This document shows, piece after piece, positions 25,550 to 36,116 of a stretch of 64,000 nucleotides of DNA (positions are counted from its first letter, which is position 1; each line of letters begins with the position of its first letter). The notes under the pieces were generated by a model. It saw only the letters and a list, made by a program, of their open reading frames with translations, was not told the origin of the DNA and made no database searches. The stretch is from Argentina anserina (lineage: Eukaryota; Streptophyta; Magnoliopsida; Rosales; Rosaceae). The translations under genes and the position numbers were made by a program. The stretch is taken from the NCBI RefSeq assembly GCF_933775445.1, contig NC_065876.1, forward strand, positions 1,488,001 to 1,552,000, given 5' to 3'.

Positions 25550-25607
25550 CACCCCGGCCTTTTGATTGTTTGGTACAGAACTAAGTCGGCTAACTAATTC
25601 ACCTAAG
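24471..25607. other. Intergenic, no gene seen
   Basis: AT-rich spacer from the ABCA copy 2 stop to the mutarotase pseudogene. It includes a (CT)n run near 25233-25250 and a long (TA)n run at 25502-25547. No recognisable gene or complete element. Confidence 0.6.
25502..25547. repeat. (TA)n microsatellite
   Basis: About 23 uninterrupted TA units, 60 bp upstream of the mutarotase pseudogene start. Confidence 0.97.
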
Positions 25608-27657
25608 ATGAATAGGATATCTTTGTATTGGTGTTTTCTTTTTCTGTCATTGATCTTGAGTGTTTCTGAGGCAAATGGTGATCGAGAAGGTGGGAGATAT
25701 ATATGAATTGAAGAAGGGAAATTTTTCTGTGAAGCTGACGAATTATGGTGCAACTGTGCTCTCTGTTGTTCTTCCTGATAAGAATGGTTTGTCATTCATA
25801 TGTAATCTTAAGCTTTCAATATTCCTGAACAATTGCCTTTTAGTTTCATTGTATAAATTCTTTCCTCTTGGTACTTTCAGGGAAATTAGATGACGTTGTT
25901 CTTGGGTTCGAATCCCTCAAAGATTACTCTGTCAGTTTACAACTCTTCTAATTTGTTTTTAATGAATTTCTGGCTTTTGTATATCACTAGTATCAAAGAG
26001 TTAATCTTGCCTCATCCTTTGTTTGACATTGTTTTAGAACGATTCTGTCTACTTTGGGGCCACGGTTGGGCGTGTTGCTAATAGAATTGGTAGAGCTGAA
26101 TTCACTTTGAATGGTAACCACTATAAGCTGGTTGCTAACGATCATGGAAACACTCTCCATGGTAATATATAACTTCATCATAAGAGATGATCTCAGTTGC
26201 ACTTCTAGTATTCCTTGATAAATAGAAGGCTTCCTATTACTTAAGTATATGTATCATATGATTCATATCTCAGGTGGCTCTAGAGGGTTCAGTGATGTTC
26301 TGTGGACAGTGAAGCGTCACATTAAAGATAGTCATAAAGTGACGGATCCAGGATAAACATATCACCTGGGCTAATTTTAAGGACATACCTAGAATTTAAT
26401 GGGACGGACTATAATTTTGGCCGAAGGCAAAAAAAAAAATTTCAGGTTTACAATATACAGTGTATAAAGTTCATATAATTAAAAGTAAATTAAACCTAAA
26501 TATTCCTACCATTCCCTATAATCTTAAGTTCTTAACTAATCCACAGACAAATACTCAATCTCTCATTCGGCCATTCTCTAACATACCACCAAATTTCAAA
26601 TCATTTCAAATCGATGACACTAATTCCCTATAATCTTACCAAACTTAAATAAGCAAATAAAATACTTAATCTCTGATTATAATCTATTCAACTATTCAAT
26701 AAGACAGTAGCAAGACTAACACATTAACACCCAATTTCATAATCATATTCCAAATTTCCAATAAGATATGTTTAACCAACATAGTGAACAAACTCATATA
26801 CCCACCAAATTTCAGAATCTAATAATTCCATAATTAGTATCTAATTATTATAATCAGTATCTGATTCAATTTTAAAAGAACTTAGAAGAGAACTAGAGAA
26901 TAGCTAAATTTGTGGGTTATACAGTAGAACGGTAGAAGTATAGATGAGAGCAAAGAGACTCCGTACAATCTATTGGTTAAATTTTTTTTTAATAAAGAGT
27001 TTTTTTTTTCTGGAGATAAATCTCACATGGGCTGGATCCGCACCTGTAGTCATATAATATTCACCTATGATAGCCGGGATGGTGAACAAGGTGAATAATT
27101 TATGGACTGATTATGTATATCATGAATTCATGATCCATATTCTTAAGCACACTAACATGGCATTTCTAGCCCACCACACATACTGGAATCTCCGAGGCCA
27201 CAACAGTGGTGACATCCTCTCACACAAAATCCACATTTTCAGGTCCAACATCACTCCAGTGAATGATGAACTCATCCCCACAGGTACCATGATTTTCTTG
27301 AGCCCCGAGAGATTGGTAGCAGGATCGATCAATGAGCTACCTGATGGTTATGACATTAACTATGTAATGGATCCTTCCGGCCCTGAGCACTTGAGGAAGG
27401 CTGCAATGCTGCATGACAGTGTTTCGGGGCGGAAAATGGAACTGTGGTCTAACCAGCCAGGCCTGCAATTCTACACTAGTAACATGCTGGATGATTTGAA
27501 AGGGAAAGGGGGATTTGTGTATAAAAAGCATGCTGCAGTGTGCTTGGAGACACAAGGTTTCCCAGATTCCGTGAATCATCCAAATTTCCCTTCACAAATT
27601 TTGAATCCCGGAGAAACTTACATCCATGCCATGGTGTATAGGTTCACAGCTAATTAG
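25608..27657 (+). pseudogene. Aldose 1-epimerase (galactose mutarotase) pseudogene split by a hAT-type element
   Basis: Family landmarks are in order: a signal-peptide-like start MNRISLYWCFLFLSLILSVS (25608), ELKKGNFSVKLTNYGATVLS, DDVVLGFESL, VYFGATVGRVANRIGRAEFT, GNTLHGGSRGFSDVLW, then FTYDSRDGEQG, LAHHTYWNLRGHNSGDIL, LPDGYDINYV and CLETQGFPDSVNHPNFPS. The catalytic His and Glu segments are preserved. Three lesions break it. The signal peptide is one frame off the mature sequence near 25680. A 710-bp element sits inside the exon encoding KDSH/IIFTYDSRDGEQ. After GEQG the frame stops and the usual stretch before LAHHTYW is missing or unreadable. The last 500 bp stay open (27067-27657), so loss may be recent. 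Intact homologues interconvert alpha and beta hexoses; this copy should not. Confidence 0.88.
26337..27046. mobile_element. Non-autonomous hAT (Tip100-like) element in mutarotase exon
   Basis: A 710-bp AT-rich element is flanked by exact 8-bp direct repeats TAGTCATA (26329-26336 and 27047-27054). Its ends are imperfect inverted repeats: left AAGTGACGGATCCAGG, right (reverse complement) CAGGTGCGGATCCAGC. An 8-bp target duplication and CAGNGNCGGATCC-like ends are typical of hAT elements of the Tip100 type. There is no transposase ORF, so it is non-autonomous. Taking out the element and one target copy leaves an open exon reading into IIFTYDSRDGEQ. Confidence 0.88.
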
Positions 27658-28049
27658 TACTGATGCATATGTATATGCTTTTCAGTTTGTGTAAACTAGA
27701 CGTATATGTGGCTACTTAATAAAATTAAGCGCAGCAGAATGATTCAGAATTCTTGTATTGTCACCAAACTGGTTGGTTCAACAAATTAGATGGTTGATAC
27801 TCGAAGTTTGGTACCAAACTCTTCCATATTCCATAGATCTTATATTACATATCAACTTGGACCGGAACAGAACAGAAAGAGAAATCAAGCAAAACTGTCA
27901 ACAGTAGTTAACTGAAATTTTAGTAGTAGTTATATGGTACATATTCTAGCTTGACAGACTGATAAGAGTTTTATCATTCTGCAGAAAACTTCTAATAATA
28001 TCCCCCAAAAGAATGAAGAGAGAAATGTCATGCATACTCGCCAGGCATC
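27658..28049. other. Intergenic, no gene seen
   Basis: Downstream of the convergent mutarotase pseudogene and RING gene; probably mostly 3' UTR of the RING gene. Confidence 0.5.
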
Positions 28050-28634
28050 TCAAATCTCAAATCGACACAATGGGCAAAGATTGCTCTTCTCCAGCCAAGC
28101 CACTATACAACTGTCATGAAACACATGCGAACATGGCATACGTGGGGCTTCACCCCCTATCGGAATCTCATCCAAACATATTATGCATTGCTCTTCGCAA
28201 CCTTCAATTTTCACCCTCGACTCAAGGATCTCCTCTATTGCTGACTTACTGGTGAAGACAAACCTTAACTCAGGGACAGGGAATTCAGGTGATCTGTCTT
28301 GAGGTACTCTAAGATAGACTACCATCGGAATAGTCTTGAGGTACATGTTACTAGGATCATTTGCTATCTCCTGAGCATCAGTGGAGATCTTTTGGATCAT
28401 TAATGGCTGAACATGATGGGGAACCCCCACCTGAGAAAGCATGAAGGATATTTCAGACCAGGATGTCCTATTATCTGTCAAACGATGGCACTGCGGACTG
28501 AACCTTCCAAACTGCAATCTTTCATCAATGTAAGCATAAAAGTCGATCACGAAATGGGGTTCTGCTGAGGAATTGTCGTAAAATTGGTTGAGTTCTGTAT
28601 CTTCTGGTTGCCATACTTCACAATCACTCAGCAT
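28050..28634 (-). CDS. RING-H2 finger protein (putative E3 ubiquitin ligase)
   Basis: An intronless minus-strand frame of about 194 residues, starting at MLSDCEVW. An alternative in-frame ATG six codons earlier at 28652 (MFFVLK) is possible. The last 45 residues form a RING-H2 finger: CIICLDEIPIG, then CSHVFHDSCIVAWL and CPLCRF, with the C-x2-C, C-x-H-x2-H-x2-C, C-x2-C ligands all present. The N-terminal 140 residues (DFYAYIDERLQFGRF and later VVYLRVP) have no domain I can name, but this layout is common among short plant RING-H2 proteins. Such proteins transfer ubiquitin from an E2 to substrates; the substrate here cannot be told. No transmembrane segment is visible, so it is probably soluble. 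Confidence 0.85.
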   Translation of the reverse strand: MLSDCEVWQPEDTELNQFYDNSSAEPHFVIDFYAYIDERLQFGRFSPQCHRLTDNRTSWSEISFMLSQVGVPHHVQPLMIQKISTDAQEIANDPSNMYLKTIPMVVYLRVPQDRSPEFPVPELRFVFTSKSAIEEILESRVKIEGCEEQCIICLDEIPIGGEAPRMPCSHVFHDSCIVAWLEKSNLCPLCRFEI

Positions 28635-28652
28635 CTTTAAAACAAAAAACAA

Positions 28653-29347
28653 AGGAAGTATGGCGTGTAATCAGATGAAAGGCTTATGGCATGGCGACTT
28701 TGGCAGCTGCCAGCGTCAAGTATTTATATATATTCACTGTGTGATAAGCCAAATGGGTTTCGATTTGGATTTGCGTTTGCATTTGCAATTCTTTTCTTTC
28801 ATAATGACCAGTGGGTTCGGGTTTCGGATGGTGATTAGCAAAGCCTGTAACTCAAGCGCTCTTTGACTTTCCACATTCTCTCGTACTAGACAAAGGTTTC
28901 CTAATTGACGTAGGAAAATGTAAACCACTGTACATACGGACTACTTTTCGAGGTGTGCAACTCGTTTTAGCGAGTCCAAATCTTTAAACTTTGTAATCCG
29001 ATTTATAATTGGATTGGAGCATCCAGGTAACTGATGGTGATATCAGTTTTCATTCTCCACTTTTTTTCTTCATTATAAAGAGAATGTAGTTGATTTGTGA
29101 AGAGATCTTGACGTACAAACAGCTAATAGTCATTAACAAATTTAATGAGTCTGACCATCATCACAAGTCGTCAATCAAATCCACAGAAAGCCAGAAAATT
29201 GCCAGACAATTTTCTGAACCCAAGTCGATCTCTATAAGCCAGAAAATTTCCCACAAACATATAGATAACGGGATTGCATACGTCACTAACAGAAAAAACT
29301 GGGGACTCCTACAGTCTATAGCAAATCCAAACAGATAAAATATGTAT
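28653..29347. other. Intergenic between RING gene and VPS29
   Basis: Promoter and 5' UTR of the RING gene on the left, 3' UTR of VPS29 on the right. No additional coding signal. Confidence 0.5.
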
Positions 29348-30996
29348 TCAATGAGCGGCAGTTGTCTTCTTAAAATCAATCTTGTCAACCTTAACCTCCC
29401 CATCGATGAGTTCATACACATAGACAACCACACGGAGGCCATCAATGTCCATGAGGACAAAGCTTGGATTGACATCATAGGTGATGCTGCTATAGGCTCC
29501 ACTGGCAGACCCAGGGTTTATAACAACACCACCTTCATGCTTGTAGGCTGTGAACTGATGGGTGTGACCTGTGACAAGGATATCAACATCTAGCTGCCTT
29601 TGAAGCATGGCTAGAGAGTCTAGGTCCCCCCAAGGAACAACCTACACCAGAAACAAAAGTCATTACAGTCTAATTCTCACAGGGTGAAATACCATGAGAT
29701 TCTACGGGCAAAGCAGATCTTTCTCTAATCACTTCCAAAAAGAAATGGAAACTACACTGCATTAATTGCATTCCAAATGAACAACTACAATGAATAATGG
29801 CTCCAGTTAGTGAAGCCACTAAAGGAAGCAATATGTGGTAGCGGATCTATGCGTTAGGAGCTAAAGTTCTGTGAGAAAAGTTTTTACTGAAATCTTCAAA
29901 AGGACAAAACATCAAAAAATTGTAAGCTGCTTCATATTACAGGCACCATGGGATGAGGGTTATCTAACAAACCAAGTAAGATTGAAGTGACAAATCAAGC
30001 TTATATTCTATTACGGAGATGTGTCCCTGTGTGGAAGAGACAGGTGTAAGGAGTAATAGGTCACTATCAGACAAAGACAGAAAACTAATGTTTTCATCTA
30101 TAACCAAATATGATATCATGCGATACTAAAACCTACACAGTGAAATTCAAAAGGATAGAGACAAAAGAAGAGACATTAGGGAAACAAACCTGATGGCCAT
30201 GGCATAGTCCCAACTTAAATTGACCAATAGTCAGTGTTTTGGTCTCTGGATATCGTGTCTCTTCATCATACTCACCTCGAGCAATATGCAAGTCCGGACA
30301 GAGAGTCTTCAAGTAGTCATGAACTTCCTGCAATTAATAACAAATTTCTCAGCAAGAAAGAACATATTCCGAGTTACAACAATAACACACTGAACATAGG
30401 TAGCCACAAAGATATTACACTAGTAAAGTGTCCCTATACAAACAGATACAAATCTATGCTCAATCCACCCATCTCTTGGAGCAACAGCTCTTCCGGTAAA
30501 TGTACAATCAACCAAATGGCTGTGTGCAGTCTAACAACACCAACGCTAAAGTATGAAGAAATCCGTGGCGTTCATATCAAACCAAACAAATGAAGGCATC
30601 AACACTATGACAAGTCCTCTTAACCGATCCAAAAACCGTAATAGATGAATTACTCCAAACACAAGTCCATGTAATCTTGATAACAAACACACTAATGTAA
30701 CACCAAAACTATCTAAAAGATTCTCTCTTTGTGAACAACTAAATAGGCTAAAACCCAGCACAAACCAACTTACACATGCAAATAACTTGGAAAAACCAAA
30801 AACCCAACAAGCAAAACTGATTATAACCAAACAAGAATCAAAGAAAGATGAGAAAGAAACATACTTTGATACATAGATTGCCAGTGCAAATGATATGCTG
30901 GATCTTGCCAGGAACAAGCATGGACTTGAACTTTGCAGGCAGATCAGGTGCCCTGTGGGGTATGTGCAAATCCCCCAAGGCCAAAACCAACACCAT
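29348..30996 (-). CDS. VPS29: VPS29, retromer core subunit
   Basis: Three coding exons on the minus strand: 30996-30865, 30327-30190 and 29641-29348, joining in frame to 187 residues. This is the family's usual length (about 180-190). The start [16 protein letters not shown], then [49 protein letters not shown] and [12 protein letters not shown] are the phosphoesterase-like fold motifs of VPS29. VPS29 binds VPS35 in the retromer trimer, which recycles vacuolar sorting receptors from endosomes; in plants it affects storage-protein sorting and PIN trafficking. A probable leader intron lies upstream (31188-31029). Every motif and splice site is intact, so it is almost certainly functional. Confidence 0.97.
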
Positions 30997-31028
30997 CCTC
31001 ACTCACTCAATACCCAATCCAACTAAAT

Positions 31029-31188
31029 CTGCATAATCAACAACCCAGAAATATATAAAAAAATTCAACTTCCACATACAAAACAGTTGAGACTTAGAAT
31101 CAAACAAAACCCATGTTCTATTTAAACGTGAACTGAGTGATCAGTGGTTATATAAGCGATTACCAGAAGAGGGTTTGAGATCTTTTAC
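31029..31188 (-). other. Probable 5' UTR intron of VPS29
   Basis: On the minus strand a donor TTTCG|GTAAAA at 31188 and an acceptor TTATGCAG ending at 31029 bracket this stretch. The acceptor is 32 bp upstream of the start codon. Confidence 0.55.
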
Positions 31189-31199
31189 CGAAAGGGATT

Positions 31200-33179
31200 C
31201 AAATCTTGGTTGATCTTGGAGAAGCTTGTGAAATTATACCGACACCTGCTTCGTTGTTGTTGACGAAGGGGCTCTCGAATTGTTCTGTTGTCAACGAATA
31301 ATTGGAGCGACGTCGTTTGCAGGCCGGACCTGGAGCTTGACCCGTGAGTGAATTGGCCCGTAGAAACGATTGATTGTCAGTCCTTAGCCCAAGAGTGTGC
31401 TCCCTCGTAGTTGTATTACAAGTTTAAAACAATTTGTCTGATTTGGGGAATTACATTTCTTTGTATTGTGGTTCGTGTTTACAAAAGCATATTCACATTG
31501 AAGAAGAAAAAATATTATATGTAACTAGTATATAGTTTATGTGACGTACTTCTTTAAGTTACATGTGTTTTTGTTTATTGATTGGTTACCCATATTTAAA
31601 TAATATTTTTTTCACCGCTTGTATGTTTATCACACCATAAAATAATATGATTAGTTGAGTACACTACATGACAATATCATGTGGTGTTCCGGATACACAG
31701 AATAATTACTTCGGTGAAGGAATCATGTTCATATAGTCATTTTACTCTTACAAAAATATTATTAGGTTGAAATAGACGTAAATGTATGCATATTTATTAA
31801 CTACAGTAGACTAATTACGAATCATCTGCATACAAGACAAATTACGTATTGTTAGTCGGTTTAAATTCTCTCACTATATCAAACATAGTTGTATATAGTG
31901 CATTTACATTTTGTGGAGAGATTCAAGATAGAAAACGCCTTTTATTTGCGCATCATGATAATAATTTATGTGCTTGCAAAATCTCAGTGGAAGCAGGAAA
32001 AGCAGCTTTTGATGCTTGTTTGGAGTATGGTGAAAGTGGACTGTGGATAGCCTGGGCAACCCATACTTCTATATAGTAATATACATAGTCACATAGATAT
32101 ATCCTGCGCGCGGAAACAAGAAGTTCTAGACAACCGAGAGTTAATTTGCATGCACCCATACGTTTACTGATAACTGATTAATCAAACAAGCAGAAAGGGT
32201 CGGCTGGGCTAGGGTTCTTCAATCTTATACTTTTAACTGATCTATAATTCGACATATAAAACATACTTTTAATCAGCTGTACGTTTCATTCAGATATATT
32301 AAGGATATATGCAGGGGCGGATCTAGGGGGTTTTAGGGGGCTCAAGTCCCTCCAAGAATTTGAGAAATAAGTAACTAAATATATGCCATGTGTTTATATG
32401 GTGTAGTTGTGTATTTTTGGTTTTGAAGTTTGTTAATATCAAGCCCATTTAAGATCAAATTTCAACAAATGCAAATTTTTGTGTCTATTTTTCCATTTAC
32501 TTCTAATTTTCTTTGATTTTTTCAACTTGTAATTAATCTATTTTATTTTCATTGGACATTAATTTTGATTAAGCTCTTTAATTAATTCCAAAAATTTCTC
32601 TTTGCAATCGACTAAATTTATGATGATTATAAATGAATTGCTATTTTCACATCAACAAGGTATACATCTAATACATTATAATTAAATATTTTATACGCTG
32701 TAAATTTCTATCATTTCGGTCGTTAAGAAAAAAAATTCAAGTCCCCCAAATTGTGAATTATGGATCTGTCACTGGATATATGCCGGCTTTCTTTCAAGTT
32801 TCAACAATCACATACATTGAGCAAAATTACTAACATTTAATTGAGTGCTCGAACGAGAAGAGATTAATTGTAAAACTGATGATCAGAGGTCTTTTATTAT
32901 ATGACATCAACTCCTCAATCGTAACACACAGCAGTACAAGTAAAGCTTTGCCTACGGATATTCTGCATCGATCATGATCATTAACCTGTAGCTACAGAAC
33001 TAAATCGACGACTGAACAAAAACCCTAGAAAAATATAAAAATGCTAGAGAAATAGATCAAATTGAGAAGAATAAACGATGCCTATTACATAACGTTATAG
33101 TAGTGAAGTACTGATCATCATCTAAATAACCATAATCATGCGACGTCGTCGTCCTGAAATAACTCGCAGGTTCTCTGAT
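31200..33179. other. Intergenic with one hAT-type MITE
   Basis: VPS29 promoter on the left, then AT-rich sequence with no recognisable gene, the MITE at 32312-32774 (listed separately), and the 3' UTR of the PRE-type gene on the right. Confidence 0.55.
32312..32774. mobile_element. hAT (Tip100-like) MITE with perfect 8-bp target duplication
   Basis: A 463-bp AT-rich element flanked by exact direct repeats GATATATG (32304-32311 and 32775-32782). The ends are inverted repeats: CAGGGGCGGATCTA on the left and, in reverse complement, CAGTGACAGATCCA on the right. The subterminal CTCAAGTCCC and TTCAAGTCCCCC blocks also mirror each other. There is no coding capacity. The ends resemble those of the element inside the mutarotase pseudogene, so both probably belong to one family. 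Confidence 0.92.
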
Positions 33180-33966
33180 CTATTGCGAAAGTAAGCTCCT
33201 GATTACGGCAGCTTGGGCAGTGTCTGTTGTTGCCAATAGCTCCGACAGTCGCTCGCTTAGATCATCCACCTCTCTGTGCAAGTTTTTTATATAGTTGCAA
33301 GTTTCTTGTAACACCATCGATGCTGAAACCTGTATATCACAAATCTCTAATTAATTTCTAACAGCCTACGTGATTAGATTCTCTACAACTTTCAAAGCAT
33401 ATAATTTTGTTTTCTATGGATACTCACTTTTATTAGCTAACATTATAACACTCTAAACTGCATACTGCACCAGAGATAACCACTTGGAAAGAATATGAGA
33501 GTACTTATAAACTAATAAGAGGTATTAGTTAACAAAATTATCAAACGCACCCCTACAATCAAAATCTCTTCTCTCTTATCGAGCTCTTCTATCAGGATAA
33601 AATAAAATTGACTAAAATAGTGATAAGACCCACGTTATATTCTAGCTTTATTCATTACATCACATGAGCCATTGCCATCAATGATTAGCCACTGATTAAA
33701 TGATTAATTACTCTAGGGTTTACATTTGATAGTAACCTCTTAAGAGAAGCTATAAACATAAAAGGCAGGAGAAAAATCAACTAATTAAAATACTGAATAT
33801 TGGTACTGAGGAAATATATAGAAGTAGATAACTTTACCTTGTCGGAACGCCTACTGTTGCGAATCTCGGGAAGAAGCTGCTGCAACTTTGTGACGAGATC
33901 ATTGATTTGATCATCAGTGATTCTCGAACCACCGGATTGCCTAGATCTTGACCTCCGGCTAGACAT
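33180..33966 (-). CDS. PRE: PRE-type atypical (non-DNA-binding) HLH protein
   Basis: Two minus-strand exons, 33966-33838 and 33329-33180, join in frame to 92 residues, the normal size for PACLOBUTRAZOL RESISTANCE (PRE/KIDARI) proteins. The start [20 protein letters not shown], helix 1 [14 protein letters not shown], the intron right after SDK, helix 2 [20 protein letters not shown] and the [13 protein letters not shown] tail are family hallmarks. The basic DNA-binding region is replaced by a short Ser/Arg stretch. PRE proteins pair with other non-DNA-binding bHLH proteins (IBH1, PAR1 type) and so free growth-promoting bHLH factors, raising cell elongation downstream of brassinosteroid, gibberellin and auxin. 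One variation: VSASM where VSASK is more usual. Probably functional. Confidence 0.95.
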
Positions 33967-35380
33967 ATTCTTTATCGTTTAGCCGTTTAGGATTGATATG
34001 TAAATAAAACAAAATACTCGAAGAGAGAAAATATATGATAGCTAAAGCTTAAGAGACAAATGGGAAGGAACTCGTGAGTGTCGGAGCCTTAAGGGAGTAT
34101 GTTCAACTTATATAAGAACGTGGTTGGGTGAAAAGGAGAATAAGTGTTGGGGGAATGGAGAAGGAGTACGAGTTATGGAGCTAAGTTTTGCGTTGCTTTG
34201 AAATTGAATAAGAGGAGATGGGTCGGTGTAGTTACACAAAGACACTAAGGCGTGGGATGTTGGGCAATGTAGAAGACTAGAAGAGAATTGAATGAGAGAA
34301 AGGGGTGGCCTAGCTCTGTATTTAAATAGGGTTTTCAAGCGAGAGAGAAGAGAGTTGAGAGAATCAAGTTGCTACAGATACGCCATACTGTCCTCCCTCA
34401 CGACCCTGTGTTTATTTTAATTCGAGCTTTGGATCTCTCAACTCCAAAGTGAACTCTCTCCGAGTGTGATAGACCCAAAAAGAGAAAGAAAAGGAAATAT
34501 CCTTCTTTTGGATCGATCACGAGAGAGAGAGAGAGAGAGAGAGAGCAGTCAATCAAAATTAGGGTTACGTGAGGGGGGTCGGAAGTGTTGACCAGTCAAA
34601 GTGATGAACACGCCATGTTCTCTACCGAGCTGAGATGAAATGCAGCCACGTGGCATCGTAGAGCACCGACTAAATCGAACTTCCCGGTTCTTGATACATC
34701 AAATAAATCTTTTACATCATGACCACCGTCATATTTTTATCATAAAATTGTGGTGATATCATTGTACACCACATATCGAACTGTAACCAGCACTTCTATA
34801 TAGTTGATGCAAAGCTAAGCAGTTTGTTGTTCTTCCTACAGTTTCAAAGTTTGGACTTACATATAATCATTATTTCATATCAAAATATGGGTTCGTCAGT
34901 GCTACATCGATGTATAATATACAGCAGGGGATGAACGGCTGACAGGGACTGTCCAAATTTACACACAGTATTAGTAGTGATATGATGCGGTCTGATGTGT
35001 TGTTATATGTTATACAACAGCGTATGATAGATTTTCCCTCAAAATATGGGGTTAACTGCGGTTGATGCATGTGTTGGCAGTTGGTACGTACATCAGTGAA
35101 CTACAACTCAAAAGTACACGTCTATAATTGCATAACAAGAACTTGACCATATATATGTATCTTCATATCCTCCACCACTATGTATATATATACACATCGA
35201 CTATGTACATTTCAGCTCACTAGCTAGCTTCTTTCCCCTGGCCTCTTAATTCGTTTTGTTTTGAGATTATAGTACGATATACTTTGGCTGTTTCATCTCA
35301 GTAAACAAGCACGCACGCATAATTAACTAGCTTTCGATGAGTAAATACATAATTGGTTGAAAACAACTACGTACGTACAT
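33967..35380. other. Promoter region of the PRE-type gene and spacer
   Basis: On the minus strand a TATA-like CTATTTAAATAC lies near 34318-34329, about 350 bp before the start codon. A (GA)n tract (about 34521-34545) is further upstream. From about 34560 to 35380 the DNA is AT-rich with no recognised gene. Confidence 0.5.
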
Positions 35381-35804
35381 ATAATATATATATATATATA
35401 TATAAGAGTTTCTCAGTTGCGGTCGTTTATATGTATATATAAGAGCTTCTCAGTTGCGAACGTTTGCATGGTCCACATCGTGCGGATTTAATGATTTCGG
35501 CGATCGGCGGTACAAAAGGTACCAACTGCACTCCTCTCTTCTCGACACTCATGTCTGTGCTTACCAGAGTTGCAGTGTTGGCCTACGCCAGTCGGAATCT
35601 CGAAATTTTAAGTTTATGAGCACCGTGCGGAAATTTCAATATTCTAGCCGTCGTGGGCTGGCACTGGAGCTCCGACCAACAGAGACAAGTGCGCCAAGAG
35701 GGAGGGAGCACGGCCAGCACCATCTGCGCTTTTCTTGCGCTTTGCTGGAATCACCGAATCCGCACCGTGAGAACGGTGCGGACGTCCGCACCTAACAAAA
35801 TCTC

Positions 35805-35830
<26 letters not shown>
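35381..35830. repeat. Foldback element I between (TA)n tracts
   Basis: Between TA tracts at about 35381-35404 and 35803-35830. Its right arm (reverse complement) carries GGTGCGGATTCGG, a GCGCAGATGGTGCTGGCCGT block and CTCCCTCCCT; the left arm carries decayed counterparts (GTGCGGATTTAATG, CGGCGATCGGCGG). The centre (GAATCTCGAAATTT and ACCGTGCGGAAATTT) matches the centre of element III. Left arm strongly decayed. No coding capacity. Confidence 0.6.
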
Positions 35831-35835
<5 letters not shown>

Positions 35836-36116
35836 ACCTTTCTTGGTTGCAGAGGTCCACACCATTTTTTTGGTGCGGATTTCCATTTTTGCACAACTTT
35901 TTCGATCGAATTTCCTCATTTCCACCATCCAAAATTTCAGATAATAGTGTGTAGATCATCTCTACAAAATTTCAGCCAATTTGGTGATCATTAAGACCCT
36001 CAAAATTGTGTTTTTTTATTAAAAACATAAACGGTTCATGTTTGACAGAATTTAGTTTGTCTATTTATTTTTCAATTTTAAAGACCTTAACAATCACCAA
36101 ATTGACTGAAATTTTG

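Noticed and set aside
25902..25918. GGTTCGAATCCC, a perfect tRNA T-loop/B-box-like motif
   Set aside because: It encodes GFES in the mutarotase exon (VLGFESL); no acceptor stem, D-arm or anticodon arm can be built around it.
31849..32076. 75-residue ORF downstream of VPS29
   Set aside because: No domain, AT-rich codon use and no flanking exons; likely chance.
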